Positions 19,961 to 28,377 of a stretch of DNA of 64,000 nucleotides are shown piece by piece; within the stretch, counting starts at the first letter, position 1, and each line of letters opens with the position of its first letter. The stretch spans positions 62,001 through 126,000 of the forward strand of contig NZ_NSJF01000003.1 of assembly GCF_002285285.1 (NCBI RefSeq), in the 5' to 3' direction. Source of the DNA: Vandammella animalimorsus (GTDB taxonomy: Bacteria; Pseudomonadota; Gammaproteobacteria; Burkholderiales; Burkholderiaceae_C). The translations under genes were made by a program, and so were the position numbers. The notes under the pieces are model-generated. The model worked only from the letters and a program-made list of their open reading frames with translations, had not been told where the DNA came from and ran no database searches.

Positions 19961-20813
19961 GCCCAGTCAGAGCCTGGTCTTGGGCCGGATAGGCCTGCGG
20001 ATCGATGCGGCGCATCTCAGCCTCGATCCACTGCTCCACCTCGGCCATGACCTGTGGCGCGCTCTTGCCCTCGGTGCTGATGGGCGCTCCGATGGACACA
20101 TCCACCGTACCGGGGTATTTGACGATGGCGCGCGGCGCCCAGCAACGCGCCGAGGCCACGGCCACCGGCACCACCAGCGCGCCCGTATCCACCGCCAGCC
20201 GCGCGCCGCTGGCCTTGTAATCGCCAGCCTGACCGCGCGGCACGCGCGTGCCTTCGGGGAACATGATGACCCAGTTGCCCAGCGCCATGACCCGCTGCCC
20301 CTGGGCCAGCACCTTGCGAAAGGCGCGGATGCCCTGCTCGCGGTCGATGTGCACCATGTCCATGCGGCCAATGCCCCAGCCGAAGAAGGGGATGGCCAGC
20401 AATTCCTTCTTGAAGACGTAGGACAGCACGACGTGGCGCAGCACCAGCGGCAGCAAAAAGGTTTCGTAGGTGGACTGGTGCTTGGCCAGCACCACCACCT
20501 TGGGCATCTGCCCTTGTTGGGCCTTGTCATAGGCTGGCAAATGTTCCATGCCTCGCACACGGTGGCGAATGCCCAGCAGCCAGCGGGCGCTGCGCACACA
20601 CACATCCAGCCAGGCCACGCCAATGCGGTAAATGGGCTCGCCACGCACGAAAAGCGCTACCACCAGCAGCACCAAGGCATAGGGCACCATGGTGGCGCCC
20701 ATCAGCAGCAGATGCAGCCAGGAGCGCAGCGCCGCCCAGGCATAGGCCAGGCCGCGCGGGCGCGACGGCAACAAGGGGGGGTGTGCGTTTGGGGGGGGCA
20801 AGGGGGCAGGCAT
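19935..20813 (-). CDS. plsC: 1-acyl-sn-glycerol-3-phosphate acyltransferase
   Basis: Makes phosphatidic acid by adding a second acyl chain to lysophosphatidic acid at the inner membrane. The protein has 292 residues with a hydrophobic N-terminal anchor (LHLLLMGATMVPYALVLLVV). Catalytic block I reads KHQSTYETF, in which the acid of the usual HX4D is Glu. Block III is FPEGTRVPRG. The first 15 residues, MPAPLPPPNAHPPLL, are coded by unusual C runs (seven and eight Gs on the plus strand at 20775-20781 and 20791-20798), and the ribosome site is poor. The true start could therefore be further downstream. Confidence 0.9.
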   Translation of the reverse strand: MPAPLPPPNAHPPLLPSRPRGLAYAWAALRSWLHLLLMGATMVPYALVLLVVALFVRGEPIYRIGVAWLDVCVRSARWLLGIRHRVRGMEHLPAYDKAQQGQMPKVVVLAKHQSTYETFLLPLVLRHVVLSYVFKKELLAIPFFGWGIGRMDMVHIDREQGIRAFRKVLAQGQRVMALGNWVIMFPEGTRVPRGQAGDYKASGARLAVDTGALVVPVAVASARCWAPRAIVKYPGTVDVSIGAPISTEGKSAPQVMAEVEQWIEAEMRRIDPQAYPAQDQALTGHGASDAAG

Positions 20814-20852
20814 GCGGGAATGGGGCGAGGTTAGGGGCGAGGCTGAACCTGT

Positions 20853-21494
20853 TCAGCCGGTCTGGGTGGTTTGCAGAAACGGGGTGTGCTGCAGTGCGTG
20901 CAGCGCCGCATCCACGATGCGCGGGGCAGTGCGCCCCAGGTCGAGCTGTTCGGGCCGGATCAGCCAAAGCTCGATCAGGCCAAACACCACCGACTTGAGA
21001 TACACCGCCGCCAGCGCAATGTCCAGCGCCTGCGGCAAGCGCTGCTGTTGCACGCACAGGCGCAGTGCGCTGTGGATTTGTTCGCGCCACATGTCCTGGT
21101 AGCGATCCATCACGCCCAAAATGGCGGCATTGTCCTCGGTGTGCTCACACTTGAGGTAGAGAATGCGGCAGAACTTATGGTGCAGCGCATTGTGCTCAAT
21201 GCGCTCAAAGTTGTTCAGCAGCGCCTGACGCAGGCTTTGCAGCATGTCCGGCGCCTGGTTGCGGATGTCCTCTGCCAAGCTGTGGCTGAGGTCTTCAAAA
21301 ATGTGCTGGAACAGCGCATCGAACAAGTCCTCCTTGTTCTTGAAGTGCCAGTACAGCGCGCCACGCGTCACGCCGGCGCATTGCGCAATTTCATTGAGCG
21401 AGGCGCGCGAGACGCCGCGCTGGTCGAACACGTCCAGCGCGGCGCGCATCAGCTGGTCGCGGGTTTCCTGGGCCTGGGCTTTGGTTCTGCGCAT
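20853..21494 (-). CDS. acrR: TetR/AcrR family repressor of the adjacent efflux operon
   Basis: A 213-residue regulator with an N-terminal helix-turn-helix, SLNEIAQCAGVTRGALYWHFKNK, followed by an all-helical ligand domain. The N-terminal MRRTKAQAQETRDQLMRAAL strongly resembles AcrR, TtgR and MexR-group TetR repressors. It is divergent from acrA-acrB-oprM. The shared region has two 20-base sites resembling the E. coli AcrR operator. It very likely represses both its own gene and the pump genes until a drug or other hydrophobic ligand binds. Confidence 0.92.
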   Translation of the reverse strand: MRRTKAQAQETRDQLMRAALDVFDQRGVSRASLNEIAQCAGVTRGALYWHFKNKEDLFDALFQHIFEDLSHSLAEDIRNQAPDMLQSLRQALLNNFERIEHNALHHKFCRILYLKCEHTEDNAAILGVMDRYQDMWREQIHSALRLCVQQQRLPQALDIALAAVYLKSVVFGLIELWLIRPEQLDLGRTAPRIVDAALHALQHTPFLQTTQTG

Positions 21495-21575
21495 GTCGGG
21501 GGTTTCAAAACGCGGGGGTTCTGCAGCGGCCCTTGCAGGCCGTGCTGCAAGGGCTCTTGGCCGCTGCGAGGCGGG

Positions 21576-21602
21576 ATTATAAATTCATGAATGTATGTAT
21601 AT
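21576..21602. promoter_or_regulatory. AcrR-like operator 1 with tetR -10
   Basis: The site attcatgaatgtatgtat (21583-21600) matches one side of the E. coli AcrR box (tacatacattnntgaatgtatgta). On the minus strand a TATAAT lies at 21581-21576, so the site falls in the promoter spacer of the repressor gene. This is the natural place for autoregulation. Confidence 0.6.
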
Positions 21603-21626
21603 TTTTGGCAAAGCTGTGGCGCCCGA

Positions 21627-21656
21627 TTTAAACATCCATTCATGCATGTATATAAT
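21627..21656 (+). promoter_or_regulatory. acrAB-oprM promoter with operator 2
   Basis: TTTAAA (21627-21632) and TATAAT (21651-21656) are 18 bases apart. The site attcatgcatgtatataat (21638-21656) fills the spacer and the -10 box. It repeats operator 1 in direct orientation 55 bases away. Repressor bound here would block RNA polymerase. Confidence 0.6.
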
Positions 21657-21694
21657 TCGCCTTGCCCGATCGGGGCCTGCTCGCGCCTGGCCTG

Positions 21695-21826
21695 AAAGCC
21701 TGCTCAAAATCTCGGCGCGAGCGGGCAAACCGTGGTTTTGAATGGGCTGCCGCAAGGCGCAACGCCGCAGGGCGCCCCAATCCGCTGTCTTGACTGACGA
21801 CACGCAGCGGCTTGGAGCACAGGCTC
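21695..21826 (+). repeat. palindromic element, degenerate copy B
   Basis: A ~132-base relative of the element at 27966-28128. The left end (agcctgctcaaaatctcgg), the middle (atgggctg...caaggcg, caacgccgcaggg, ccaatccgctgtcttgac) and the right end (cacaggctct) all align. The central hairpin of ~38 bases is missing. It lies in the leader of the acrA transcript, between promoter and start codon, where it could fold into a long stem. Confidence 0.6.
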
Positions 21827-21890
21827 TGAACACACAGGCTCTGCCCCAGCCCCGCCACATCGCACATCCCCACAAGAACAGGACTTCCAC

Positions 21891-23174
21891 ATGGCGATTT
21901 CTCTGACACCGTTTCATGCCACCGTGCGGCGCACATGCTGGCTGGCGCTGGCCGCCGCCAGTACTTTGGGCCTGAGCGCCTGCAGCGATAGCCAGGCCAA
22001 CGAAACGCCCGCACAGCAACAAGCGCAGCAGGCCCCATTGCCCGAGGTGCGCGTGGTGACGGTGCGTGCGCAATCGGTGGGCACCCACACCGATTTGCCC
22101 GGTCGCCTGGCCGCGCACCGCGTGGCCGATGTGCGCCCGCGCGTGGGCGGCATCATCCAAAAGCGCCTGTTCAAGGAGGGCAGCTACGTCAAGGCCGGGC
22201 AGGCGCTGTACCAGCTCGATGACGCGCCCTACGTGGCGGCGCTGGAGAGCGCCCGCGCGCAACTGGCTTCGGCCCAGGCGGCGCTGGCCAAGGCCAAGGC
22301 CGATTTGCTGCGCTACAAGCCGCTGGTGGCGGCCAATGCCATCAGCCAGCAGGAGTACGACTCGGCCGTGGCCACGCAGCGCTCGGCCGAGGCCAGCGTG
22401 AAGGCGGCCCATGCGGCGATCAAGTCGGCGCAGATCAATGTGAACTATTCGCGCATCACGGCGCCGATTTCGGGCTACATCGGTCAGTCCTACGTCTCTG
22501 AAGGGGCGCTGGTGACGGCCGGTGATGCCAACAAGCTGGCCACCATCCAGCAGACCCACCCGATGTACGTGAACGTGACGCAGTCGGCCAACGAGGTGAT
22601 GCAGCTCAAGCAGGATGTTGCCGATGGCAAGCGCCAGTTGGTCGATGGGGCGATGCAGGTGAGCATCAAGTTTGAAAACGGCAAGGAGTACCCGCACAAG
22701 GGCCGCTTGCTGTTTGCCGATTTGACGGTCAATGAATCGACCGGCCAGGTGACGCTGCGCGCGGAAATCCCCAACCCCGACAACGTGCTGCTGCCCGGCC
22801 TGTACGTGCGCGTGGGCCTGCCCCAGGGTGACATCGGCAATGCCTTCCTGGTGCCGCAGCAGGCCATCACGCGCGGCAAGCAGGATGTGGCGCTGATCGT
22901 CGATGAGCAAGGCCAGATGCAGCCGCGCATGGTGACGGTGGGCGGCCAGCAGGGCGCGTATTGGATCGTCACCGGCGGCCTCCAGGATGGGGACAAGGTG
23001 ATCGTCGATGGCACCATGATTGCGGGCATGAGCGGCGCCAAGAAGGTGCAAACGCGCGAGTGGACGCCGCCCGGCGCGGCGGCGCCCGCAGCGGGCGCTG
23101 CCCCTGGCGCCCATGCAGGCACCGCCCCGGCTGGCACAGACGCAGCGGCCAAGCCCGGCAGCGCCGCGCAGTAA
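21891..23174 (+). CDS. acrA: RND efflux periplasmic adaptor lipoprotein (AcrA/MexA type)
   Basis: A 427-residue membrane-fusion protein. The lipobox LGLSAC gives lipidated Cys31, anchoring it in the inner membrane. The order is: lipoyl half (LAAHRVADVRPRVGGIIQKR), a coiled-coil hairpin rich in Ala/Gln (~100-170), second lipoyl half, then beta-barrel and membrane-proximal domains. The C-terminus is a low-complexity Ala/Gly/Pro tail. It joins the AcrB pump to the outer membrane channel. It heads the operon acrA-acrB-oprM and follows a ~235-base leader holding a repeat element. Confidence 0.95.
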   Translation: MAISLTPFHATVRRTCWLALAAASTLGLSACSDSQANETPAQQQAQQAPLPEVRVVTVRAQSVGTHTDLPGRLAAHRVADVRPRVGGIIQKRLFKEGSYVKAGQALYQLDDAPYVAALESARAQLASAQAALAKAKADLLRYKPLVAANAISQQEYDSAVATQRSAEASVKAAHAAIKSAQINVNYSRITAPISGYIGQSYVSEGALVTAGDANKLATIQQTHPMYVNVTQSANEVMQLKQDVADGKRQLVDGAMQVSIKFENGKEYPHKGRLLFADLTVNESTGQVTLRAEIPNPDNVLLPGLYVRVGLPQGDIGNAFLVPQQAITRGKQDVALIVDEQGQMQPRMVTVGGQQGAYWIVTGGLQDGDKVIVDGTMIAGMSGAKKVQTREWTPPGAAAPAAGAAPGAHAGTAPAGTDAAAKPGSAAQ

Positions 23175-23212
23175 ACAGGCCATACCGCCCCCGTTCAGAA
23201 CCAGGAGCTTGC

Positions 23213-26200
23213 ATGGCCCAGTTTTTCATCAATCGGCCCATTTTTGCGTGGGTCATTTCGATTTTCATCGTCATTGCGGGCGTGATCGGCATCCGCAATC
23301 TGCCGGTGTCGCAATACCCGGCCGTGGGCGCGCCCACCATCACCTTGTCGGCCGCCTACCCTGGCGCTTCGGCCCAGGTGATGGAGGACAGCGTGCTGGC
23401 CGTGATCGAGCGCAACATGAACGGCCTGGAAGGGCTGGACTACATGAGCACCAGCGCCACGGCGGACGGCACGGGCTCGGTCAGCCTGACCTTCACGCCC
23501 GAGACCGACGAAGACCTGGCGCAGGTGAGCGTGCAGAACAAGCTCTCCGAAGTCACGGCTTTGCTGCCCGCCACCGTGCAGCAAAACGGTGTGCGGGTGA
23601 GCAAGTCGCGCTCGAACTTCCTGATGGTGCTGATGATGTCCTCGCAAACCATGGGCAGCGAGGAGGTCTCCGACTACATCGAGCGCAACATCAAGCCGGC
23701 CATCCAGCGCATCGACGGCGTGGGCGAGGCGCGGCTGTTTGGCTCCGAGCGGGCCATGCGCGTCTGGGTCGATCCGGCCAAGCTGCAAAACTACAACCTC
23801 TCGTTTGCCAACGTGACGGCGGCCATCGCCGCGCAGAACGCGCAGATTTCCGCTGGCGCCATTGGCGAGCAGCCCGTGGCCCAGGGCCAGACCATCACGG
23901 CCACCGTGGCCGTGGACGGGCAGTTGCGCACGCCCGAGCAGTTCGGCAACATCATGCTGCGCTCCACCACGGGCGGGGCCAATGTGTATTTGAAGGACGT
24001 GGCGCGCATCGAGCTGGGCAGCCAGAGTTATGGATCTTCCACCACCCTCAACGGCCAATCGGCCGTGGGCATGGCGGTGATGCTCTCCAACAGCGGCAAT
24101 GCCATGGCCACGGCCCAGGCGGTGCGCGCGAAGATGGAGGAGCTGCAAAAGTTCTTCCCCGCCGATCTGCAATGGTCGGCCCCGTATGACACCTCCACCT
24201 TCGTCAAGCTCTCCATCGAGGCGGTGGTCAAGACCTTGCTCGAAGCCATCGTGCTGGTGTTCATCGTGATGTTCATCTTCCTGCAGAACATCCGCTACAC
24301 GCTGATCCCCACCATCGTCGTGCCCATCTCGCTGATGGGGGCGTTTGCGGGCATCTGGTATCTGGGCCTGTCCATCAACGTGCTGACCATGTTTGCCATG
24401 GTGCTGGTGATCGGCATCGTGGTGGACGACGCCATCGTGGTGGTGGAAAACGTCGAGCGCATCATGAGCGAGGAGGGGCTGCCGCCCCTGCAGGCCACGC
24501 GCAAGGCCATGGGCCAGATCTCCGGCGCGGTGATCGGCATCACGGCGGTGCTGATCTCGGTGTTCGTGCCGCTGGCCATGTTCAGCGGCGCCACGGGCAA
24601 CATCTACCGCCAGTTCGCACTGACCATGGCGCTGGCCATTGCCTTCTCGGCCTTTCTGGCGCTGTCGCTCACGCCCGCGCTGGCGGCCACCTTGCTCAAG
24701 CCCGTGGCCAAGGGCCACCACATGGAAAAGCGCGGCTTTTTCGGCTGGTTCAACCGCAACTTCAGCAAGCTCAACCGCGGCTATGAAGGCGTGGTGGCGC
24801 GGCTGCTGCGCCGCTCGGCCAGCCTGATGGTGGTGTATTTGGCGCTGGCCGCTGGCGCGGCGTGGATGTTCACGCGACTGCCCACCTCCTTCCTGCCCGA
24901 GGAAGACCAAGGCTCGCTGATCATGATCGTGCAACTGCCCTCGGGCGCGACCAAGGAGCGCACCGACGCCACGCTGGCCGTGGCCAGCCAGATCGCCAAC
25001 CAGCTGCCGGAAGTGCAAAACTTTGTGGGCGTCTCCGGCTTCAGCTTCGCTGGCGCGGCGCAGAACATGGGCATGGGCTTTCTGACCCTGACCGACTGGC
25101 AGCAGCGCACCGCGCCCGGCAGCGACGCTGCCTCGGTGGCGGGCAAGTTCACCGGCGCGCTGATGGGCAGCGTCAGCGATGGCTTTGCGCTGGTCATCAA
25201 CCCGCCGGCCATCTTCGAGCTGGGCAACAGCTCGGGCTTTGAGATGTACCTGCAAGACCGCAGCAATGCCGGCCACGAGGCCCTGTTGGCCAAGCGCAAT
25301 GAGCTGCTGGGCAAGCTGCGCCAGAACCCCATGTTCGACCCCAGCCAAACGCGCGCCTCCGGCCTGGAGGACGCGCCGCAGGTGAAGATCGAGATCAACC
25401 GCGAGGCCGCTGCCGCGCAGGGCATCGACTTCGCCAGCATCCGCAGCGTGCTGGCCACGGCGCTGGGCTCGTCCTACGTCAACGACTTCCCCAACAACGG
25501 CCGCTTGCAGCGCGTCATCGTGCAGGCCGAGGCCACGGCGCGCATGCAGCCCGAGGACATTCTGGCGCTGACCGTGCCCAACAGCGCCGGTCAGGCCGTG
25601 CCGCTGGCCACCATCGCCAGCGCCAGTTGGCAAAAGGGCATGCAGCAAAGCGTGCGCTTCAACGGCTATCCGGCCATGAAGCTCGAAGGCGCGGCCCGGC
25701 CGGGCTCGGGCTATTCCTCGGGCGATTTGATGGCCGAGGTGCAGCGCCTGGTGGATGAAATGCCCGGCTTCAGCCTGGAGTGGGCCGGCCAATCGCGCGA
25801 GGAGGCCAAGGGCAGCACGCAAACCATGCTGCTGTACGGCTTTGCCATCCTGGCCGTGTTCCTGGCGCTGGCCGCTTTGTATGAGAGCTGGTCCATCCCG
25901 CTGGCGGTGATCCTGGTGGTGCCGCTGGGCTTTCTGGGCGTGGTGCTGGGCGCGCTGGGGCGCAACTGGTTCAACGCCCAGTTCTTCGGCCTGCCCGCGA
26001 CCTACCTCAACGACATTTACTTCCAGGTCGGCCTGATCACGGTCATTGGCCTGTCGGCCAAAAATGCCATCCTCATCATCGAGTTCGCCAAAGACTTGCA
26101 GCAAGCCGGCCGCAGCGCGCTGGAGGCTGCACTGGAAGCCGCGCACCTGCGCTTCAGGCCCATTTTGATGACCTCGCTGGCCTTCATCCTGGGCGTGGTG

Positions 26201-26434
26201 CCGCTGTATCTGGCCAGCGGCGCCAGCGCCGCCAGCCAACGCGCCATCGGCACGCCCGTGCTGTGGGGCATGTTGGTGGGCACCTTGCTGTCGGTGTTCT
26301 TCGTGCCGATGTTCTACGTCGTCGTGCGCAAGCTCTTCAAGGGCGACAAGCCGCGCGCCGGCACGGATGGGGGCGAGGCCGCGGCCGTGGTGGCCGATGC
26401 CGCCGCCACACAGCACACGCCCCATGCCGCCTGA
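23213..26434 (+). CDS. acrB: RND multidrug efflux permease (AcrB/MexB, HAE1 type)
   Basis: A proton-driven inner-membrane exporter of 1073 residues, made as a trimer. It starts MAQFFINRPIFAWVISIFIV, as in AcrB, after a CCAGGAGC ribosome site. Visible motifs are the helix-4 segment LVIGIVVDDAIVVVENVER with the two proton-relay Asp residues, and the porter repeats. Helix 10 has the relay Lys region GLSAKNAILIIEFAKD. It ends in a hydrophilic Ala-rich tail. The substrate range cannot be read from sequence but the HAE1 type usually exports hydrophobic drugs, dyes and solvents. Confidence 0.97.
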   Translation: MAQFFINRPIFAWVISIFIVIAGVIGIRNLPVSQYPAVGAPTITLSAAYPGASAQVMEDSVLAVIERNMNGLEGLDYMSTSATADGTGSVSLTFTPETDEDLAQVSVQNKLSEVTALLPATVQQNGVRVSKSRSNFLMVLMMSSQTMGSEEVSDYIERNIKPAIQRIDGVGEARLFGSERAMRVWVDPAKLQNYNLSFANVTAAIAAQNAQISAGAIGEQPVAQGQTITATVAVDGQLRTPEQFGNIMLRSTTGGANVYLKDVARIELGSQSYGSSTTLNGQSAVGMAVMLSNSGNAMATAQAVRAKMEELQKFFPADLQWSAPYDTSTFVKLSIEAVVKTLLEAIVLVFIVMFIFLQNIRYTLIPTIVVPISLMGAFAGIWYLGLSINVLTMFAMVLVIGIVVDDAIVVVENVERIMSEEGLPPLQATRKAMGQISGAVIGITAVLISVFVPLAMFSGATGNIYRQFALTMALAIAFSAFLALSLTPALAATLLKPVAKGHHMEKRGFFGWFNRNFSKLNRGYEGVVARLLRRSASLMVVYLALAAGAAWMFTRLPTSFLPEEDQGSLIMIVQLPSGATKERTDATLAVASQIANQLPEVQNFVGVSGFSFAGAAQNMGMGFLTLTDWQQRTAPGSDAASVAGKFTGALMGSVSDGFALVINPPAIFELGNSSGFEMYLQDRSNAGHEALLAKRNELLGKLRQNPMFDPSQTRASGLEDAPQVKIEINREAAAAQGIDFASIRSVLATALGSSYVNDFPNNGRLQRVIVQAEATARMQPEDILALTVPNSAGQAVPLATIASASWQKGMQQSVRFNGYPAMKLEGAARPGSGYSSGDLMAEVQRLVDEMPGFSLEWAGQSREEAKGSTQTMLLYGFAILAVFLALAALYESWSIPLAVILVVPLGFLGVVLGALGRNWFNAQFFGLPATYLNDIYFQVGLITVIGLSAKNAILIIEFAKDLQQAGRSALEAALEAAHLRFRPILMTSLAFILGVVPLYLASGASAASQRAIGTPVLWGMLVGTLLSVFFVPMFYVVVRKLFKGDKPRAGTDGGEAAAVVADAAATQHTPHAA

Positions 26435-26453
26435 CCGAGAGGAGAATGCCCCC

Positions 26454-27926
26454 ATGAACCCGAACCGTCCCGCCCCGCCCTACCCCCTGCGGCCCCAGCA
26501 GCGCCGCCTGCTGCTGCGCCCTGCGCTGGGCGCACTGGCTGCGTTGGCCACGGCCGCCGCGCTGTCTGGCTGCGCCATGATCCCCGCCTATGAGCCGCCT
26601 GCTGTGAGCGTGCCAGAGCACTTTGCCTACGACACGCCAGCGCCGCAGGATCAGCCCGCCATCCAGGCCGCATCGCTGGGCTGGAAAGACTACTTTGCCG
26701 ATGCGCGCCTGCACCGATTGATCGAGCTGGCCTTGGCGCGCAACACCGATCTGCGCCGCGCCGCGCTCAATGCGGAGGCCGTGCGCCAGCAGTACATGAT
26801 TGCGCGCGCCGACCAACTGCCGGCCCTGGGCGCCAGCGCCGGCGCCTCGCGCGCGCGCGTGGCCCAAGACCTCAGCCCCAATGGCGCGGCCTACGTGGCC
26901 TCGTCCTACAGCGTGGGGCTGGGCATCACGGCCTACGAGATCGACCTGTTCGGCAAACTGCGCAGCGCCAGCGAAGCGGCGCTGCAGGCCTATCTGGGCA
27001 GCGCCGCCAGCCGCGACAGCGCCCACCTGGCACTGGTGGCCGCCGTGGCCAAGGCCTACTTCAACGAGCGCTACGCCCAGCAGGCCATGGCGCTGGCCCA
27101 AAGCGTGCTCACCACGCGCGAGCAAACCTACGCGCTCACACAGCTCAAGCACCGCTCCGGCGTGGTCTCCGCGCTGGACCTGCGCCAGCAGGAGGCCCTG
27201 ATCGAATCGGCCAAGGCCGACTACGCCGGCGCCGTGCAGGCGCGCCAGCAGGCGCTCAACGCCCTGGCCATGCTCATCAACCAACCGCTGCCCGAGGACT
27301 TGCCCGAAGGCCTGCCGCTGGCGCAGCAGTTCAAGATCGAGCGCCTGCCCGCTGGGCTGAGCTCCGAAGTGTTGCTGAACCGGCCCGACATCCGCGCCGC
27401 CGAATTCGCCCTGAAGCAGGCCAATGCCCAGATCGGCGCGGCGCGCGCGGCCTTCTTCCCCAGCATCCGCCTGACCAGCAGCGTAGGCACCGGCTCCAAC
27501 GAGCTGAGCGGCCTGTTCGGTGGCGGCAACCACACCTGGAGCTTTGCGCCTGCGATCACACTGCCCATCTTCAACTGGGGCAGCCTGCAAGCCAACCTCG
27601 ACGCCGCCAAAGTGCGCCAGCAGGCCCAGATCGTGAACTACGAAGCCGCCGTGCAAGCGGCCTTTCGTGACGTGGCCAACGCCCTGGTGGCGCGCGAACA
27701 GCTCCAGCAGCGCCACGCCGCCAACACCCGCCAAAGCCAGGCCTACGAGCAGGCCCTGCAATTGGTGCGCCTGCGCTACCAGCACGGCGTGGCCAGCGCG
27801 CTGGACCTGCTCGACGCCGAGCGCAGCAGCTACGCCGCCAACATGGCGCTGCTGGCCAACCAACTCACACAGCTGGAGAACCTGGCCGATCTCTACAAGG
27901 CCCTGGGCGGCGGACTCAAGCCTTGA
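26454..27926 (+). CDS. oprM: outer membrane efflux lipoprotein (OprM/NodT type)
   Basis: The outer-membrane exit duct of the pump, 490 residues with two OEP domains. The lipobox LSGC lipidates Cys40. Early motifs PAYEPPAVSVPEHF and 'WKDYFADARLHRLIELAL', and the late 'RYQHGVASALDLLDAERS', are typical of OprM. The ATG follows GAGAGGAGAATGCCCCC, 19 bases after the acrB stop codon, so all three genes are one operon. A palindromic repeat element begins 40 bases after its stop codon. Confidence 0.95.
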   Translation: MNPNRPAPPYPLRPQQRRLLLRPALGALAALATAAALSGCAMIPAYEPPAVSVPEHFAYDTPAPQDQPAIQAASLGWKDYFADARLHRLIELALARNTDLRRAALNAEAVRQQYMIARADQLPALGASAGASRARVAQDLSPNGAAYVASSYSVGLGITAYEIDLFGKLRSASEAALQAYLGSAASRDSAHLALVAAVAKAYFNERYAQQAMALAQSVLTTREQTYALTQLKHRSGVVSALDLRQQEALIESAKADYAGAVQARQQALNALAMLINQPLPEDLPEGLPLAQQFKIERLPAGLSSEVLLNRPDIRAAEFALKQANAQIGAARAAFFPSIRLTSSVGTGSNELSGLFGGGNHTWSFAPAITLPIFNWGSLQANLDAAKVRQQAQIVNYEAAVQAAFRDVANALVAREQLQQRHAANTRQSQAYEQALQLVRLRYQHGVASALDLLDAERSSYAANMALLANQLTQLENLADLYKALGGGLKP

Positions 27927-27965
27927 GTCGTTGTCCACGACCTTGGCGCGAGTGGGCTGGATCTG

Positions 27966-28128
27966 AGAGCCTGTTCAAAGTCTCGGCACGAGCGGGCAAG
28001 AAGCGGTTTGGGATGGGCTGCAAGGCGCAAAACGCAGCCATAGCCCCCGCTATGGCCAGGCCTTGCAACGCCGCAGGCCGCCCAAATCCGCTCTCTTGAC
28101 CGCCGTGCAGAGACTTTGAACAGGCTCT
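27966..28128 (+). repeat. palindromic element with perfect 19-bp terminal inverted repeats, copy A
   Basis: The ends agagcctgttcaaagtctc (27966-27984) and its exact complement (28110-28128) bound a 163-base unit. Imperfect pairing continues inward for about 45 bases per side (cggcacgagcggg against its partner, then aagcgg-tttggg). At the centre is the hairpin ccatagc-ccc-gctatgg flanked by a further inverted pair based on tgcaaggc. No clear target duplication is seen. It looks like a MITE or other non-autonomous element. Degenerate relatives lie at 21695 and 1384. Confidence 0.75.
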
Positions 28129-28169
28129 GAAAAGGGCCGCGCAAAGCGGCGGCCCGGGGGAGACGGCCT

Positions 28170-28290
28170 ACCCCTGTGCGCAGCAGCGAAGCGAAGGGGT
28201 CGCAGGCAGCAAGGTCTTTTTCTTTGGTCACTTTCTTTGTTCAAAAAAGAAAGTGACTGCGCCGCTGGGCGCTCATTCCAGCCTCGGCCC
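28170..28290 (+). repeat. three-hairpin dispersed repeat, copy B
   Basis: Same architecture as the copy at 6533-6651. Hairpin 1 is acccct/aggggt (28170-28175 with 28195-28200), followed by cgcaggcagcaaggtctttttctttg. Hairpin 2 is gtcactttcttt/aaagaaagtgac (28227-28238 with 28246-28257), followed by tgcgccgctgggcgc. The arms differ from copy A but remain paired. Confidence 0.65.
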
Positions 28291-28377
28291 CCACAATGGC
28301 CACAAGCGGCAGCCAACGCACGCCATCTTCATGGCGCTCGCACTGGGCAGCAGGCCCGCCTGCATGAACGCAAATGC

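Larger units (their letters stand above)
27927..28377. other. 451-base spacer filled by two repeat elements
   Basis: Lies between the convergent oprM and rluB genes. No gene is seen. It holds one complete palindromic element and, directly after it, one three-hairpin element. Both may end transcription from either side. Confidence 0.7.

Noticed and set aside
23195-26455. Open frame of over 1000 codons on the minus strand opposite acrB
   Set aside because: It is an antisense shadow of a real RND gene, with a histidine- and glutamine-rich translation and no domains.
21695-28128. Composite transposon carrying the efflux operon
   Set aside because: There is no transposase, the two copies differ strongly, and no flanking target duplication is seen; only a weaker recombination idea is kept.
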